A stretch of DNA of 64,000 bases from Fistulifera solaris (taxonomy: Eukaryota > Bacillariophyta > Bacillariophyceae > Naviculales > Stauroneidaceae), in the NCBI GenBank assembly GCA_030295235.1, contig AP026139.1, forward strand, positions 558,001 to 622,000. The letters run 5' to 3'. Within the stretch, counting starts at the first letter, position 1; each line of letters begins with the position of its first letter. The position numbers and the translations under genes are program-made. The notes beneath the pieces are model-generated. The model was not told the DNA's origin, searched no databases, and was given only the letters and a program-made list of their open reading frames with translations. Positions 44,315 to 57,022 of the stretch are shown here, in pieces.

Positions 44315-45286
44315 TCAAACGTCTCGATACGCATAATGTTCGGTGTCCATGTCCAAAGCCGATAGATCCAAATCAGCAGTAATAGCCTCGTGAGCCCAGA
44401 TGGTTTCACCCCAGCTCCTTAACTTTTTCAGTAATTTATAACCGTTGCGATCTAACAAACGACACAACTCATCGTCGGGTCTTTCAATCGTCAATAAATT
44501 GAATCGATACCGATCAAATGGAAATGTCGACATGACAAAAGATTCCGCTCCCTCCACATCCAGCGACAAATAATCCATGACCGAAGGCGCACGAAAGTAC
44601 TCCAGGATGTGCGCGAGTGTTACGGTATACCGCAACTGGTCTTCCCCAAAGGCACTCTGGACGGTATTGTCAAATCGTCGATCGACGATCCCTCCTTTCG
44701 GGGCTGCTCGATTCGGGAACCGGAAACGAACTTCTTCCATCATTTCTTTCCCAACGACGGCCGCAATGGTCGTACAACCGGGTCGATACGCCAGTCCAGC
44801 CCAGTAGACAGAATTTGCTTCCAGACACAAACCTTTCCAACCGTGATGTGTTTCTAACGCATAGGTATTCGAGATGCGGACCGCGTCATTCGAAGCCAAG
44901 TCGACGAAATAGCCGTTACGCTTCCCTCGGAGTAGTCGACTCACCAATTCGTCTTGTTGTACTTGTGAAAACCATTTTTTAGTAATTAAGGAGGTGGCAG
45001 GTAACTGGGTTACTTGATTCAGGTGAGTTGTATTGCCATAGAAAACGTGAATTGTATTCCATCCGGTTGTCGTATCCGCATTGATTGTGGTTGTTTTTGT
45101 TGATGGTTGTTGTATACAGCCCTGAGTTTGTTCGATTCGACGAATCTTTTGTGTTGAGACAGAGAATGAAGAAAGAAGAGTCGAAGCCATGCATCCCAAA
45201 CAAACACCCATGACGAGAAACGAAATGTTGTTTACAGAGATTCGACATCGTCGCTGTCGACGTATTGAAGCAGCTCGAAAAGTCAT
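44315..45286 (-). CDS. Membrane-anchored FkbM-type methyltransferase
   Basis: Intact intronless 323-aa ORF. Type II membrane anchor near residues 20-45 (NISFLVMGVCLGCMASTLL), with a basic N-terminal tail. The catalytic part has GYFVDLASNDAVRISNTYALE, LCLEANSVYWAGL, NRAAPKGGIVDRRF and VMDYLSLDVEGAESFVM, the last matching the FkbM D-x-E-G motif. Such enzymes methylate sugars or other hydroxyls, and the anchor suggests Golgi or ER lumen. Substrate unknown. Confidence 0.85.
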   Translation of the reverse strand: MTFRAASIRRQRRCRISVNNISFLVMGVCLGCMASTLLSSFSVSTQKIRRIEQTQGCIQQPSTKTTTINADTTTGWNTIHVFYGNTTHLNQVTQLPATSLITKKWFSQVQQDELVSRLLRGKRNGYFVDLASNDAVRISNTYALETHHGWKGLCLEANSVYWAGLAYRPGCTTIAAVVGKEMMEEVRFRFPNRAAPKGGIVDRRFDNTVQSAFGEDQLRYTVTLAHILEYFRAPSVMDYLSLDVEGAESFVMSTFPFDRYRFNLLTIERPDDELCRLLDRNGYKLLKKLRSWGETIWAHEAITADLDLSALDMDTEHYAYRDV

Positions 45287-46015
45287 TCTGAACGTCTATT
45301 CACTCGTTCACAACTTTTCGTGTATTCAAGTGGAAAGCAGAACCTTCGCTGTTGAATTGCGAACTGCGATTACAGGAAAACGAGGTATGTTGTGGCCAGT
45401 GACACGCTGTACCAGGTACAAAGAAAGAAAATGAAATACTCCGGAGTAAAATAATAACGAAAAAAATGTTTTGTCATTGCCCGAAAAATTCAAATCAATC
45501 TCGGAGGATCGGGTTCAGAACCTGAGCGACAAGGACCAAGGCCTTTAATGACTATGATTGGAAGTGTTTAAGATTTTTCCAAGACTTGTCTTTTCAGCCA
45601 TGATCCAGAACATCGAAAACCGACAGCTCAATCAGTTTCAATTGCTCGCAGATGTCAAAAACGCAACCCATTTCCGGTCGAGATATATTATCTTATCAAG
45701 AATGAATCATTTGGCATGCAATGCTCGATGAACGGACGCCAAAAGCCTCCCGGATCGTTCTAAAGAGTATCATTATTTACGGTACCGGTACCGGTACCGT
45801 ACCTGGTACGGCGTTAAATTGCTGTCCGATTATCGCCAAGACTGGATTTTGAATCGTGAGTTTGTACAACATTGCTCGGATCTAGATAATCCTTGTACAG
45901 TTTAGAAAGGATCCTTTAACGTTGATTGTTCATACTTTGTAACTCGAAGCTACGCTCACCTAATAAAATTACCCTAGTATTCTTGACATTAGAGCCTTAT
46001 GTTTATTAAGTCTGT
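45287..46015. other. Intergenic with palindromic GGTACC repeats
   Basis: 729 bp. Holds TACTCCGGAGTA (45438-45449), a perfect 12-bp palindrome, and three tandem GGTACC units at 45781-45798 followed by GTACCTGGTAC. No gene recognised. Confidence 0.45.
45781..45811. repeat. Tandem GGTACC palindrome
   Basis: Three perfect GGTACC units then GTACCTGGTACGG. Almost self-complementary over about 28 bp, so it can form a cruciform. Confidence 0.6.
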
Positions 46016-46996
46016 TTAAAGCGTCACAACCGTTCCACCAGTGCCACTTCCCATACCATCGGCACCGCCACCAAGAACTTCTTTCAATAAGGCATGAGGA
46101 ACTCGTCCATCAGTAATGAAAGCGCCTTGTACACCCAGCTCAACTGCACTCGTGGCAAAAGATACCTTGGGAATCATGCCTCCTGTAATGGTCTCATCCG
46201 CAATCAGATCCTGAATTTCGGCAATACTCAATTTGGGGAACAGTTCCTTGTCCTTGTTGAGCACTCCAGCAATATCCGTCAAAAAGAGAACACGAGCAGC
46301 TTTGATTTCTCCCGCAATACGACCCGCAGCAACGTCTGCGTTGACATTGTAGGCGGTGTCGTCCCCCGGAAGGCCCGTGCCGATCGGACTGACGACTGGG
46401 CAAATACCACAATCCAACAGTTGCCTTAAAGTCGCCGTATTGACAACTTCGACTCTTCCCACATTCCCTAAATCATAACCATCCTTATTGATTTCTTTGA
46501 CACACTGCAGGATGCGGTCGTCACGTCCGGACACCCCGATCGCTCGCCCACCGGCGGCACAAATTTTGGAAGAGATTTCCTTGTTGACAGCCCCACACAA
46601 GACCATCTCGGCCACATCGACGACTTCGGGAGAACTAACGCGCATTCCGCCTTCAAAACGCGACTCGACACCAACTTTTTCCAACATTTGGTTGATTTGC
46701 GGACCTCCACCGTGCACCACAATGACGCGGATGCCCAAATTCTGCAATGCCGCGACATCTTGACAGAACATGGTCTTGAGTTCGGCCGATGTCATGGCAT
46801 TACCACCGTATTTTACCACAATGGTCTTTCCTCGTAACGAAGAGGCGGCTCCGGCAATGGTCAAGGCGGCATCGGCGAACGTGCTTTCTTCAGCGAAAAG
46901 GGATGTCGTGCGTCCAGCAGCAAGACGAGGAGTCACAAAGGCCAGCGTTCCTTGTGCGAGAGCGGTGAATACTGCTACTACTCGAACAATCTTCAT
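46016..46996 (-). CDS. argB: N-acetylglutamate kinase, plastid
   Basis: 326 aa from ATG 46996. N-terminal signal peptide ending GTLA|FVTPRL fits the diatom ASAF-type plastid presequence. Motifs: VVKYGGNAM (phosphate-binding Lys/Gly), RVIVVHGGGPQINQML, GVSGRDDRIL, NVNADVAAGRIAG and LTDIAGVL. The enzyme phosphorylates N-acetylglutamate in the arginine/ornithine pathway and in phototrophs is controlled by PII and arginine. The C-terminal GGGADGMGSGTGG tail matches NAGK. Intact frame; upstream in-frame residues lack ATG. Confidence 0.96.
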   Translation of the reverse strand: MKIVRVVAVFTALAQGTLAFVTPRLAAGRTTSLFAEESTFADAALTIAGAASSLRGKTIVVKYGGNAMTSAELKTMFCQDVAALQNLGIRVIVVHGGGPQINQMLEKVGVESRFEGGMRVSSPEVVDVAEMVLCGAVNKEISSKICAAGGRAIGVSGRDDRILQCVKEINKDGYDLGNVGRVEVVNTATLRQLLDCGICPVVSPIGTGLPGDDTAYNVNADVAAGRIAGEIKAARVLFLTDIAGVLNKDKELFPKLSIAEIQDLIADETITGGMIPKVSFATSAVELGVQGAFITDGRVPHALLKEVLGGGADGMGSGTGGTVVTL

Positions 46997-47365
46997 TGTG
47001 AATTTTGTTCTCTCAAGTTTTCGGCGTTTTTTTTTCAAAATGAAACAAACAAAAATGGCATCCAAAAAAAGGGAATGTTTTCTTTGTTTTCTTGATGTCT
47101 CTTGGTTGCCGTGGATTGCAGTTGCACGCGATCTTTTTCTTGGCTACTTTGTATCCGATTATTCATTCATATGTGTCGGACAGGTATTTGCATACCGTCT
47201 GGCCTCCTCACGGTAGAAATCGGACACCGGAACCAACAAAAAAAAACATAAGTTGTTTCTTTCTTCGTTCTTTCTTTTCACGGAAGGATCCCATATATAT
47301 GGACCATTCCATCCACCAAAGGATCGTCACGAGAATCATCATCTCCCATTGCTTAATAAACAAAA
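46997..47365. other. Intergenic, divergent promoter of NAGK and EBP2
   Basis: 369 bp between two divergent ATGs. No RNA gene or repeat recognised. Confidence 0.3.
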
Positions 47366-48671
47366 ATGGCAAGAAAGAATAAAAAGGAGCGCCCCGAGGC
47401 AAAGAAACCATTGATTACAATGGAGGATTTGGAAGAAATGTCCGGTGATGAATTGCCTCCGGAAGATGAATGGGATGAAGAGGCGAAAGCCTTGAAAGAA
47501 GCCATATTGGGAGGTGCTTATGATCATCTTTTGAAACGAGAAGACGGTGGTGATGAAGATGATGAATCAATTGAGGAAATTGAAGTTAATTCCACCGATG
47601 AAGACAGCGAGAACGATGGCGAAATCGACAACAAAGAAAGTAAAGGCAATAAAGTCGTCGAGGAAGAGTCTCAAAGCCATTCTTCGGAAGAAGCATCCGA
47701 ATCAGAAGTTGAAGAGGTGGACGAAGAAGAGCACGATGAACACGACGACGACGACAGCAACAACAACGACGACGACGACGATGAAGCATCTTCCGATGAG
47801 GAGGACAGCGGTAACGACAGCAACAACGAAGAATCCGATGTCCACCATTCCTCGAACCAACAGAGTGGGTCAAAAGCCCTCCATATTATCACTAATCAGC
47901 TCATAGCAGAGAAGTCAGGCTGGCCATGGGCGGAGACGTTCGCTGTTGTTGCGCCAACGCCACTCCCTTTCAATGTCGAAGGCGAAGATCACGTGGATAT
48001 TCATGATGATCTTAAGCGAGAGGTCGCCTTTATGATATGGCATTGGCATCCGTATTTCAAGCTCGTGAGCAATGTAAGAAAGCAGGCATTCCGATAAGTC
48101 GTCCCGCCGACTTTTTCGCAGAAATGGTCAAATCGGATGGTGAGTGAATGATGAATGTGTTGGTTTACTCTTTGGTGCTCTCTTGGTTCCTCACACACGT
48201 CTTGTACTAACAGAACACATGGCTCGAGTCAAGGACCGTCTCATTTTTGAAACCAAGAAGATTGATGCTGTCAATCAAAGAAAATCAAACAAGGAACACA
48301 AATTGCGCAGCAAGGAAGCTCAGGCCAACAAACTTGCCGAAAAAGCCAAAAGGAAGAAGGATCATTTCAAGGCTGTTGAGGAATGGGCGAACTCGGCCGA
48401 ACGAGGTCAGGACAATCGTCTCATGGATGCATTGAACGGAAAGAAGGGACCCAACAAGAAACGTCAACTCGCCGACAAGAAGTACGGCTTTGGCGGCAAG
48501 CGAGGACGATTCAAACAGAACGATCCAAAGTCAATGAACGACATGTCGGGATACAACCCGAGGGGTAACTTTTCGGGAGGGATGAAGAAAACCAGCAAAA
48601 GTTCCAACGCCGGCGCTGGACGAAAGGGAAAGCGCGCACGAGATGCTAGTAGGTCACGCCAGAGAAACTGA
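47366..48671 (+). CDS. EBP2: rRNA-processing protein EBP2
   Basis: Exon 1 47366-48139, 74-nt intron, exon 2 48214-48671. T-run 48029-48031 needs one more T, which turns FMIWHWH into the conserved FYDMALASVFQAREQCKKAGIPISRPADFF. About 411 aa. The N-terminus is strongly acidic (DEEEHDEHDDDDSNNNDDDDDE), as in nucleolar EBP2. The core is EVAF...FAEMVKSDEHMARVKDRL, then a basic nucleolar tail with GGKRGRFKQND and a Lys/Arg-rich end. EBP2 is required for 27S pre-rRNA processing in 60S biogenesis. Confidence 0.92.
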
Positions 48672-48831
48672 ATATTGTTTAGTCATTAGCCATTTAAACA
48701 TCACAATGAGTTTACCATTATTTCGTAAAAGTTAAGTTCTCTATTGCCGTTTATCCGCTGTGAAATGAATACAAGAGTTAGAAACAGAGTAGGACGTGAT
48801 CCAAATGAGACAGAACAGAAAAGAAAAAAAC

Positions 48832-49765
<934 letters not shown>

Positions 49766-50453
49766 GGTCAAAAGCTGCTTTGTTTCAAAAAGACCGAACC
49801 AGCAGATTTTTGTCCCTCGACGTAACAAAGTGATGATTCTTGCGAGCGACGAAAGGCGCTCGCTCGATGCGTGGACTGATCAATGACTGACTCGGACTGC
49901 CCCACAATGTCCCAATGCCGAATTCCTACTTAGGCGTGTGCGACCAGTACTCAATTCTACAAGAACGGCACCTCGAAAATGCGACCGTTGAGGTCAAAAA
50001 ATGCCGCAGGCTTTGGTATCCGACAAAAAGTACTAAAATTTAAGTAAGTGGCCCATTCGATACGAATGTTTACTGGAAGCGAGACAGTGGAGGCGGCGGT
50101 TTTCGAGCCGAAATCGCATGACTCGTGACTTATGATTCAAGACTCATTCCCATCCCTTTTCGTCGAGCCGCCAAATACGAGTCAACTTGATTCTTGTTTC
50201 GTATCCATCAATTAATTATTGACATCTGGAACATTGCGGTGCATGTCTGGATTGCTAGTCGTTGCACTAAACACGTCTCTAGATTGTGGTTAGAATTGCT
50301 CAGGAGATAATAGAACGAAATGATCAAGGCATGCCCTAGACTAAAGCGCGATTGATATGATGAAGGTAAAACTATAATATACTTTTATCAAGACACCATG
50401 GCTATAGCAAACAATATAATTTATGATCATGTCAAAATAGCTGAAGCCGAATT
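49766..50453. other. Intergenic
   Basis: 688 bp upstream of ARF1 and downstream of the phosphoglycerate mutase gene. It holds no recognised gene, repeat or RNA. TACTCCGTA at 49615-49623 lies in the first ARF1 intron, not here. Confidence 0.3.
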
Positions 50454-52099
50454 CTATCTGATCAAGTTTTCTACCTCCAATTCCGATGCAAGATTTTCGT
50501 ACCATTGTTGCTCTCGCTCCGCTCGATCTTGTCGATCGGCTAGCGCTATAAAAGGCTCTACTACTTTCCCTTCCGTATCCAAATGTAGCTGGTTCATCAT
50601 TTGCTCGTACGTTCGCTTGGTAATATATTGTTGTTTTCGAGACAAGAGCTGATCTAACATGTGCTCCATTCGAACCAGCAGAAGCATATTGCCGTAACCG
50701 TCGGAGTGAATCTTATCATGGACCTTCCACCAAAGCTTGCGTGTTTCGACCACCAAAGGATCTTTGGACACCCGAGTACTCTCTGGTTCGCGGCCGAATT
50801 CCCAGCCAAACGATTTTCCGATGTTAGCGAGAATGATGCGCTGCCAATCACGATTCGTTTTGTCTCGCTTCTTTTGAATATCTTGAAGACGCTCTAAATC
50901 GCCCAAGTAAACACCGTGAAAGCCTTGAGCGTGACTGGTTCCCCATGTGAAACTAAAAGATCGATAAGACTACGAAATGTCATACAAGCGGGAGGATCGA
51001 CGAAAAACACTTACCCCTTGGGTTGCACCATATATTGGAACTCAAGCTCAATGTGCGGATCCACGGGCTTCATATCCTTGTCTAGTCGATAGAGGAGGGG
51101 AATGCCAGTTGGTATGGTCATTCCTTTAATATCCTCGTCACTGATGTTGTCAATATGCTTTACCAAGGTACGGATAGTGTTAGCGTGCGATACAATCATA
51201 CATCGATTACCAGCTCTCATCGATGGGACGATGACCGAGTTGAAAAACGGCATGATCCGGTTGGCGGCATCTTTCAGAGATTCTGCTCGAGAAGCTTCCA
51301 ATTGTTCTGCTGAAAGTGAACGATACCTGTTGTGCGATAGCACATTTAGTTGAATTCAAACAAAAGTGGATACGGAATGCATTTTGTCGTCGTACCTTCG
51401 GTCATTACCGTGCCAATGTTTATGATCATTTTCCATTCGTGGTGGCCGTACATCGTACGCTCGTCTCATTTGCATCACGAGCTCTTGGTCGAGACCCATC
51501 TCTTCATACGCCGTATCCTTGTTGTAACCTTGCAAAGCCCCATAGTGACGCTCATTCAAACGCCACGATTTGGTGACGGGAATCCAGTGTTGTTTTGAGG
51601 TATTCAAGGCCATATTACAACTGAACGAAGCTCTCCGCAGGACGGAAGTGAAAGCATGATCAATTTCAATTTGATTTTCGTACAAAAGTCTCCCCGCTGT
51701 CCGAGCTTCCATACGGCCTCGTTCGGTCAAATTGACATCACACCAGCCCGTATATCGATTCTGTAAATTCCATTCCGATTCGCCGTGTCGTAACAATACG
51801 AGAGTATATAACGATTCTTCACCGTAATCCGCCAATCGGAAGGGTGGAGGAGGCGTATCGCACGGCACCAAGCCATTCCAAAACAGGTTGGAAGGTATCG
51901 CCGTATTGAGTGTCGTCGATACCGCTAGTGTTTCTCTCCGGGCTTTGACTCCGCGAGGCGTTTCTTTCAGTTTGACAGGTCCGCTTCGTTTCTTTGGGGC
52001 GTTGGAATCGCCATTCTCGTTCGAAGAAGAAAACAAGCGGACGCACAAATGATCCCCCCAAAGAGCCCGCTGACTACGCCGCCGAAGTGAAGTGATCAT
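50454..52099 (-). CDS. Mitochondrial-type phosphoglycerate mutase with C-terminal extension
   Basis: Exons 52099-51396, 51326-51015 and 50952-50454, with introns of 69 and 62 nt. 504 aa; an upstream in-frame ATG at 52285 exists but the short start gives a clear mitochondrial presequence (MITSLRRRSQRALWGDHLCV). dPGM motifs: VLLRHGESEWN with the phospho-His, NLTERGRMEA, SWRLNERHYGALQGYNK and MIVSHANTIRTLVKHI with the second His. After about residue 340 a helical extension of about 160 residues has no obvious match. Diatoms are known to run lower glycolysis in mitochondria, which the presequence fits. The first intron is the point where the two catalytic blocks join. Confidence 0.9.
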
Positions 52100-52486
52100 T
52101 TTATAGTTTGTGTATTCAATGCGTGATGACTGTGTGCTGTTTTCAATGAGCCTTGTTCTCTTTAGAAAAGAGAATGGACTCGTTGTTGTCAAAATTCTAT
52201 TATTGATGTCGTCGCTGCTTTTGTCTTGAACAAATGTCACAACTGTTGCTCTACCAGGAATGGGGTGACAAACTAGTCCATTCATCGTGACAACAAAAAT
52301 GAGTCACGAGATTGACGACTGTTTTGTCGAATTAATCATCATCCTACATCCTACATCCTACTCTAGTACTACAAGTACGTAATTTCGTAAGGTTACCGAA
52401 ACTAGCAAAATTATGGATAAGGGACCATCATAAATCATAAACACACTTGTCATTCAAAGGAACCCTAATCGACAACAGTTCCCAAA
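52100..52486. other. Intergenic
   Basis: 387 bp between the mutase start and the downstream gene's stop. A CATCCTAC repeat (CATCCTACATCCTACATCCTAC) lies near 52330-52352. Nothing else recognised. Confidence 0.35.
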
Positions 52487-55400
52487 TTAAAATCTTGAGT
52501 TTGGTTTCAATTCTCGTTTCATGAGAAAGACTCGAGCTTCGATTGCACTAGAAATATGCTGATGTTCCATGACGACGTCGATCCATCGATCAGCCAGTTT
52601 TTTCAGGCAGCGCCCCCGTGGAGTCCAGTAATGCTGCAGCAATCCAAGGCGTGCTACTTCCACCACATTTTGCTGGACTCGACGGCTCCAGTTGGGAAGA
52701 TTAGGCGGGAGACTCACTGATGGATCGGCTGGAATACGCTTCAAACTTTTTCGTGATGGAGGTATAAGATAAATATCGGCAGACCCATTCAGCTCAGGAA
52801 ACAGTCCCTTCATTAATTGGGCCGAAGAAGTAGCCATCGTAAACGATTGCCCTTTGGGAAACTGAAGTCAGCCAGAGACAAGTGCAGCAAAAACATGATA
52901 CGTGTGGTGAGACTTACAAACATTCTGAGCAAGCCATGTTTTCTTGTAACGCATTTTTGTTGGACAACCGAGATCACGGCAAAATGTTTTCAGCATCTCA
53001 TCATCATCTTTCAAGACCAGACGCTCGTAAATTTGCAAGCGCTCAGTAGCTTCTCGACTACTGCGGGTATTTTTGGGGATGTCCATGTAATCGCTGGATA
53101 CACAGACTTGCCGTGCCATCCAGTACAACTCCATCTTGAGTCCTAACTGAAGATTCAGTAGCTCATCATCAAATCTGTCATTTGGGCGGACTTTTTTGGA
53201 AACAAATAAATCCGTGCTTCGATGCAAATTATTCCAAAGTCGCCGTAGTTCCTCTTCCAAAAAGGCGTGTTGCAAAAGCAACCTCCCTGATGAACAAGAC
53301 CAAACCAAAGTCCGATGTGTCAAGGGTGTGTGATCATGCTTCCACAACTCGAATACACACTTTCGATATACATGGATTCTTCTGGGTAGTACGGTGCGAA
53401 ATAGCTGCTTTCGGAGAAGCAGACCACGCACATGGGCCTGGATACGCGCGATAGCCTTCTTGAGCCAATTATAAGCAATTCGCACTTTACGTCCCCGGAT
53501 GCGGGCTGTAATTAGGCTTGCTAACCACCGAGTAGTTCGAAACTGTTTTTTCAAGAGTACACCACGAAAAAAGTGTTGCAATACGTGTGCTCCAACATCA
53601 GGATTCATTGCCATCGGAGCCGTCGCCTCTAAAGATAGAGCCCTCAATTCCGTCAGTTGATGATTCTGCTTTTTCGAGATATACAAGCGCCCATGCCGCT
53701 GTAATGCCATAAAAATACCGATTAGAATGCTTTGTTTCCTGCGAGTATTCCAAATCATTTCTTGGCTTTCAGTTTTGCGTTGAAAGGAGAGATTGCTAGA
53801 TGCGTGTCCACGTTGTAGTCCGCGGAGACTGCGTGCTGTGGGCGACGGTCCAAAAGGCGCCATCATGGTGCCGAGAGCTTGTTCCAAGCGTGCCATGACA
53901 CTGAAGGGTTGTTTTTGGGCAGCCTGTTGAAATAACCGTTGCGAATAATTTTGCCAAGGATGCAAACCAGCAATAAGGCCATCCCCGGAAATCGCAGCAC
54001 TTCTTGTATTAGCTGAATAATCGAATTGCCTGGGTGCACGTAGTGGACCGATTAAAGATAAATCCAAAGTTGGAAAGGAAGCATATTGCCAATTACTTTG
54101 ATCTTCTGGCAATCCTATATGCGATGGAGGCGGTGGAGTGTACGTTTCATGAAGAGCATGCTCCAGCTCATTGGGTAAATAGGAAGATGAATGATTGCTC
54201 ATTTGTCGCTGCAAGACACGTTTCATGTAGACGCTTTTCGCTTGAATTGCATCATCCAAAAATTGCACATGAGGTGAGGGTGGCTCTTGGTGGCACTCCT
54301 GCAAAAAAAGAACTGAACAGTTGTGTGTTCAAAACGCTCTTCACATAATTCTGCTGCTTAGCGTTGATTGAGAGACTTGCCACAAATGCATTGTATTGAA
54401 AAGTTTCTTCATCGGGGCGAATAAATTGGCGATAATCTCGAAACACCGAAACAAAAACTTGAAGAACGAGGATCGGATATCACTGGAACAAAACCCATCA
54501 GGATCTTGCAACGAGAAGAGATTGCTATCGTCCACATTTCTGGGAGATGAGTTGCCGAATGAACCCGTTTTCGATCTTGCTCTCCTCTTACGGGGAAACC
54601 TTGAGCTTGACAACGATGACTTCACAGAAGGGGATACTGTCGCCCTAGGACTGCTTGTAGATATAGACATGGCTCCTTGTTCTATCAGTCGAACAGGCTG
54701 ATACAATTCGGCATCGCGGTAGGCGCGATTAATCGAGCTCAAGATTTCTTCCCTTGTTTGAGATCGATTGGATATTAGTTCAACTGGCAGACATTGTGCG
54801 TATCTGAAGCCCATAGCATTGCTGTAACTACTTCGAAGCTTGCTTCCCGAATTCACACTCATAGAATCATCCACAGGACTGAACGGCATGTAAAGTCCTG
54901 CAGCACAATTCTAGCAAACGGTGCTTCAATTTATTTGCATCTCGTTCGGGCAACGCCGGCAACCCACCGCAACCACCACCCAAAATAACCTGATCCGTGT
55001 CAAGTCCGACCCACACAATATCATCATCCTGGGGTCGGTTTGTCGGAAGCGGACCCTGCAGCCCCAACAAGAAAGGCACAGGTGCCTCCAACAATTCCGC
55101 CATGTGCTTCGGCATGACGGGCAGATAGACGCCCTGCCATTGAAAGGGATACAGTAAACATATCAAAGCTTCTGCTACCGGTGTCAACAAGCTACTGCTT
55201 TCTTGTTGCGTGCACAAAACGACTTTTTGTTCACGGAGTAAACACCCCCAAACGATGAGAATGTGACTGATCCGCAAACACGAGAACAACGGCTGAAAGG
55301 AAAATTCGCGCAACGGCCAACGTCCCGATTGTAAAATCGTCCATGGTGGTGCAGCAGCGGTATACGAAAGCTGGATTTGTACATTGGGCGGCGGAATAGG

Positions 55401-56731
55401 AACTTGCGCTACAAAATGAGCAATGTAACGTTCGAGTGGTAAGGGAGCGGGCGTCAAAGCCACGCGATAAATCAAACACAAGAATTTGCGAAACAAATCC
55501 CAATAAGGATGATAGCTCAAGAGCACCAAACATTTGGGAAAAAGAGTTCTTGCGGTGGCTGATTGGATTTGTTGGGTGGATGATCCTTGCGAGGTGGATG
55601 CAATGACGCACTCTCCCAAATATTGTACAAGTGCTGCGCGTCGTGCACATCGTCGTACACTTGCAGAACTGCTCCATACAAGCGTTCTCCTGTACCAGTT
55701 GTGACACAAAACGTAAAAAAAGGAAGGGGGTGACCGACGTGTCCGGGCATGACATCCCTGGGGAAAGACGAGTAAGCCCAAATGCGAAGGAAAGTCGTCC
55801 TCTGGTTCCGGGAAGCAGTCAGCAACTTGGGGAGCTAAAAATATTTGTTCCGGATGTGGCGATTGTGTATGATGATGATTTTGTTTCAGATTCATTGTCA
55901 TAAGAAGAGTATCCAGTGTCTCGGAAGGAGTCAAAACACAAAAATAGCGAACCAATCTGTTCCTTTGTAAATCAGTGTTCTGTGCGTGCGTGGTGGTGTA
56001 AAGATGCGTGGAACGTGAAAATGAGGACTCCAAATGACACAACTGCGGAAACTGTTGGTCCCAGTGATGTCTTTGTAGTATATTCGTCCAAGCTTGTTTC
56101 GCCATGACATGATGCTGTGTGGGAGGCAAACAAAAGCCAAGGCTTCATACTTGGCTCGCACAAAGAGCCACCGTTCCGCTTTGGAGCAGTCACTGGACGG
56201 TCGAGGAAGTATACTTGGGTTGTAGTACGCCTCCAGTGTTTGCGCGGCTCGTTGATTGTGAATGTAGGGCAGCAGGGCCGGCGGTGGGCGCGGTACGTGC
56301 TGATACAGCAGCAAGTCGTGTGCGTCGGCACACAAGGAACAAATCAGGACTCCCATGAATGCAACACGATCAGCCGCCTCATCGGCTGGATCTGGCACTG
56401 TCCTGCCTTCTTCTTCTTCGTCGTATAGAATACTGTTGTCATCGTCCGTGTCGTGTTGCGGGAAGGATACAAATACTTGTGATGCATCGACCAAAATGCT
56501 ATGGCAATCTGCACAAACTCGATTCGACGGAATAGAAAGTAACTGATTCAATGTTGTTGACGTGCACTTTGTGTCAGGAATCATTTCAATCGCACATGGT
56601 GGTGACAAACAGCCGCACAAAGGAGGAACGCTTGTTTGGTGTTTTCCTTGTGGAGTTGAAAATTGGAAATAATTAAAGCAGCGCGAGAAAAACCGTTGAA
56701 AGTCTGTTGACGGTGTGACATCGGATGACAT
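52487..56731 (-). CDS. ArfGAP-like + DENN + IQ fusion protein
   Basis: One gene of about 1,396 aa, ATG 56731, with one clear intron (52862-52917) and several one-base breaks (AAAA 56132-56135, A-run 55715-55721, CCC 55615-55617, near 54935, near 54450, A-run 54303-54309). N-terminus: a zinc finger Cys73-x2-Cys76 and Cys131-x2-Cys134 in an ArfGAP-like fold (LLSIPSNRVCADC, GVLICSLCADAHDLL, NPSILPRPSS, FVRAKYEALAF). The ArfGAP arginine finger position (CxxHR) reads His138-Asp139. Next the DENN domain (LYGAVLQVYDD, CLVLLSYHPYWDLFR, FQWQGVYLPVMPKHMAELLEAPVPFLLGL), its C-terminal part (VFRDYRQFIRP), then an IQ motif (ARIQAHVRGLLLRKQ). Rab GEF activity is likely; GAP activity is doubtful. Confidence 0.8.
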
Positions 56732-57022
56732 GTCGGATCACGGATGTTCTTCCAGAGCAACGACGGACTGACAGAAAGGCGACTGACATCATCACCTTTC
56801 ACCACTCACCGCACAAGCAGTAAGCATTAGTACAAAGTACTGTGGCATGTAATTGTAAGCACCGCTGGGTGTCGCCATCAAAACTGAACTGCAATACGAA
56901 ATACGAAACGAGAGATGCACAGGGCAACGACGAGATAGATAGAAGGATTGGAACCGCAATATCTTGACAAAATTGATTTAAAAAGAGCCGTCTCGTTCCT
57001 TTTAAACGACAATTTATCCACT

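Noticed and set aside
45480-45560. tRNA-like sequence around GGGTTCAGAACC
   Set aside because: The arms do not form a cloverleaf and no anticodon stem is seen.
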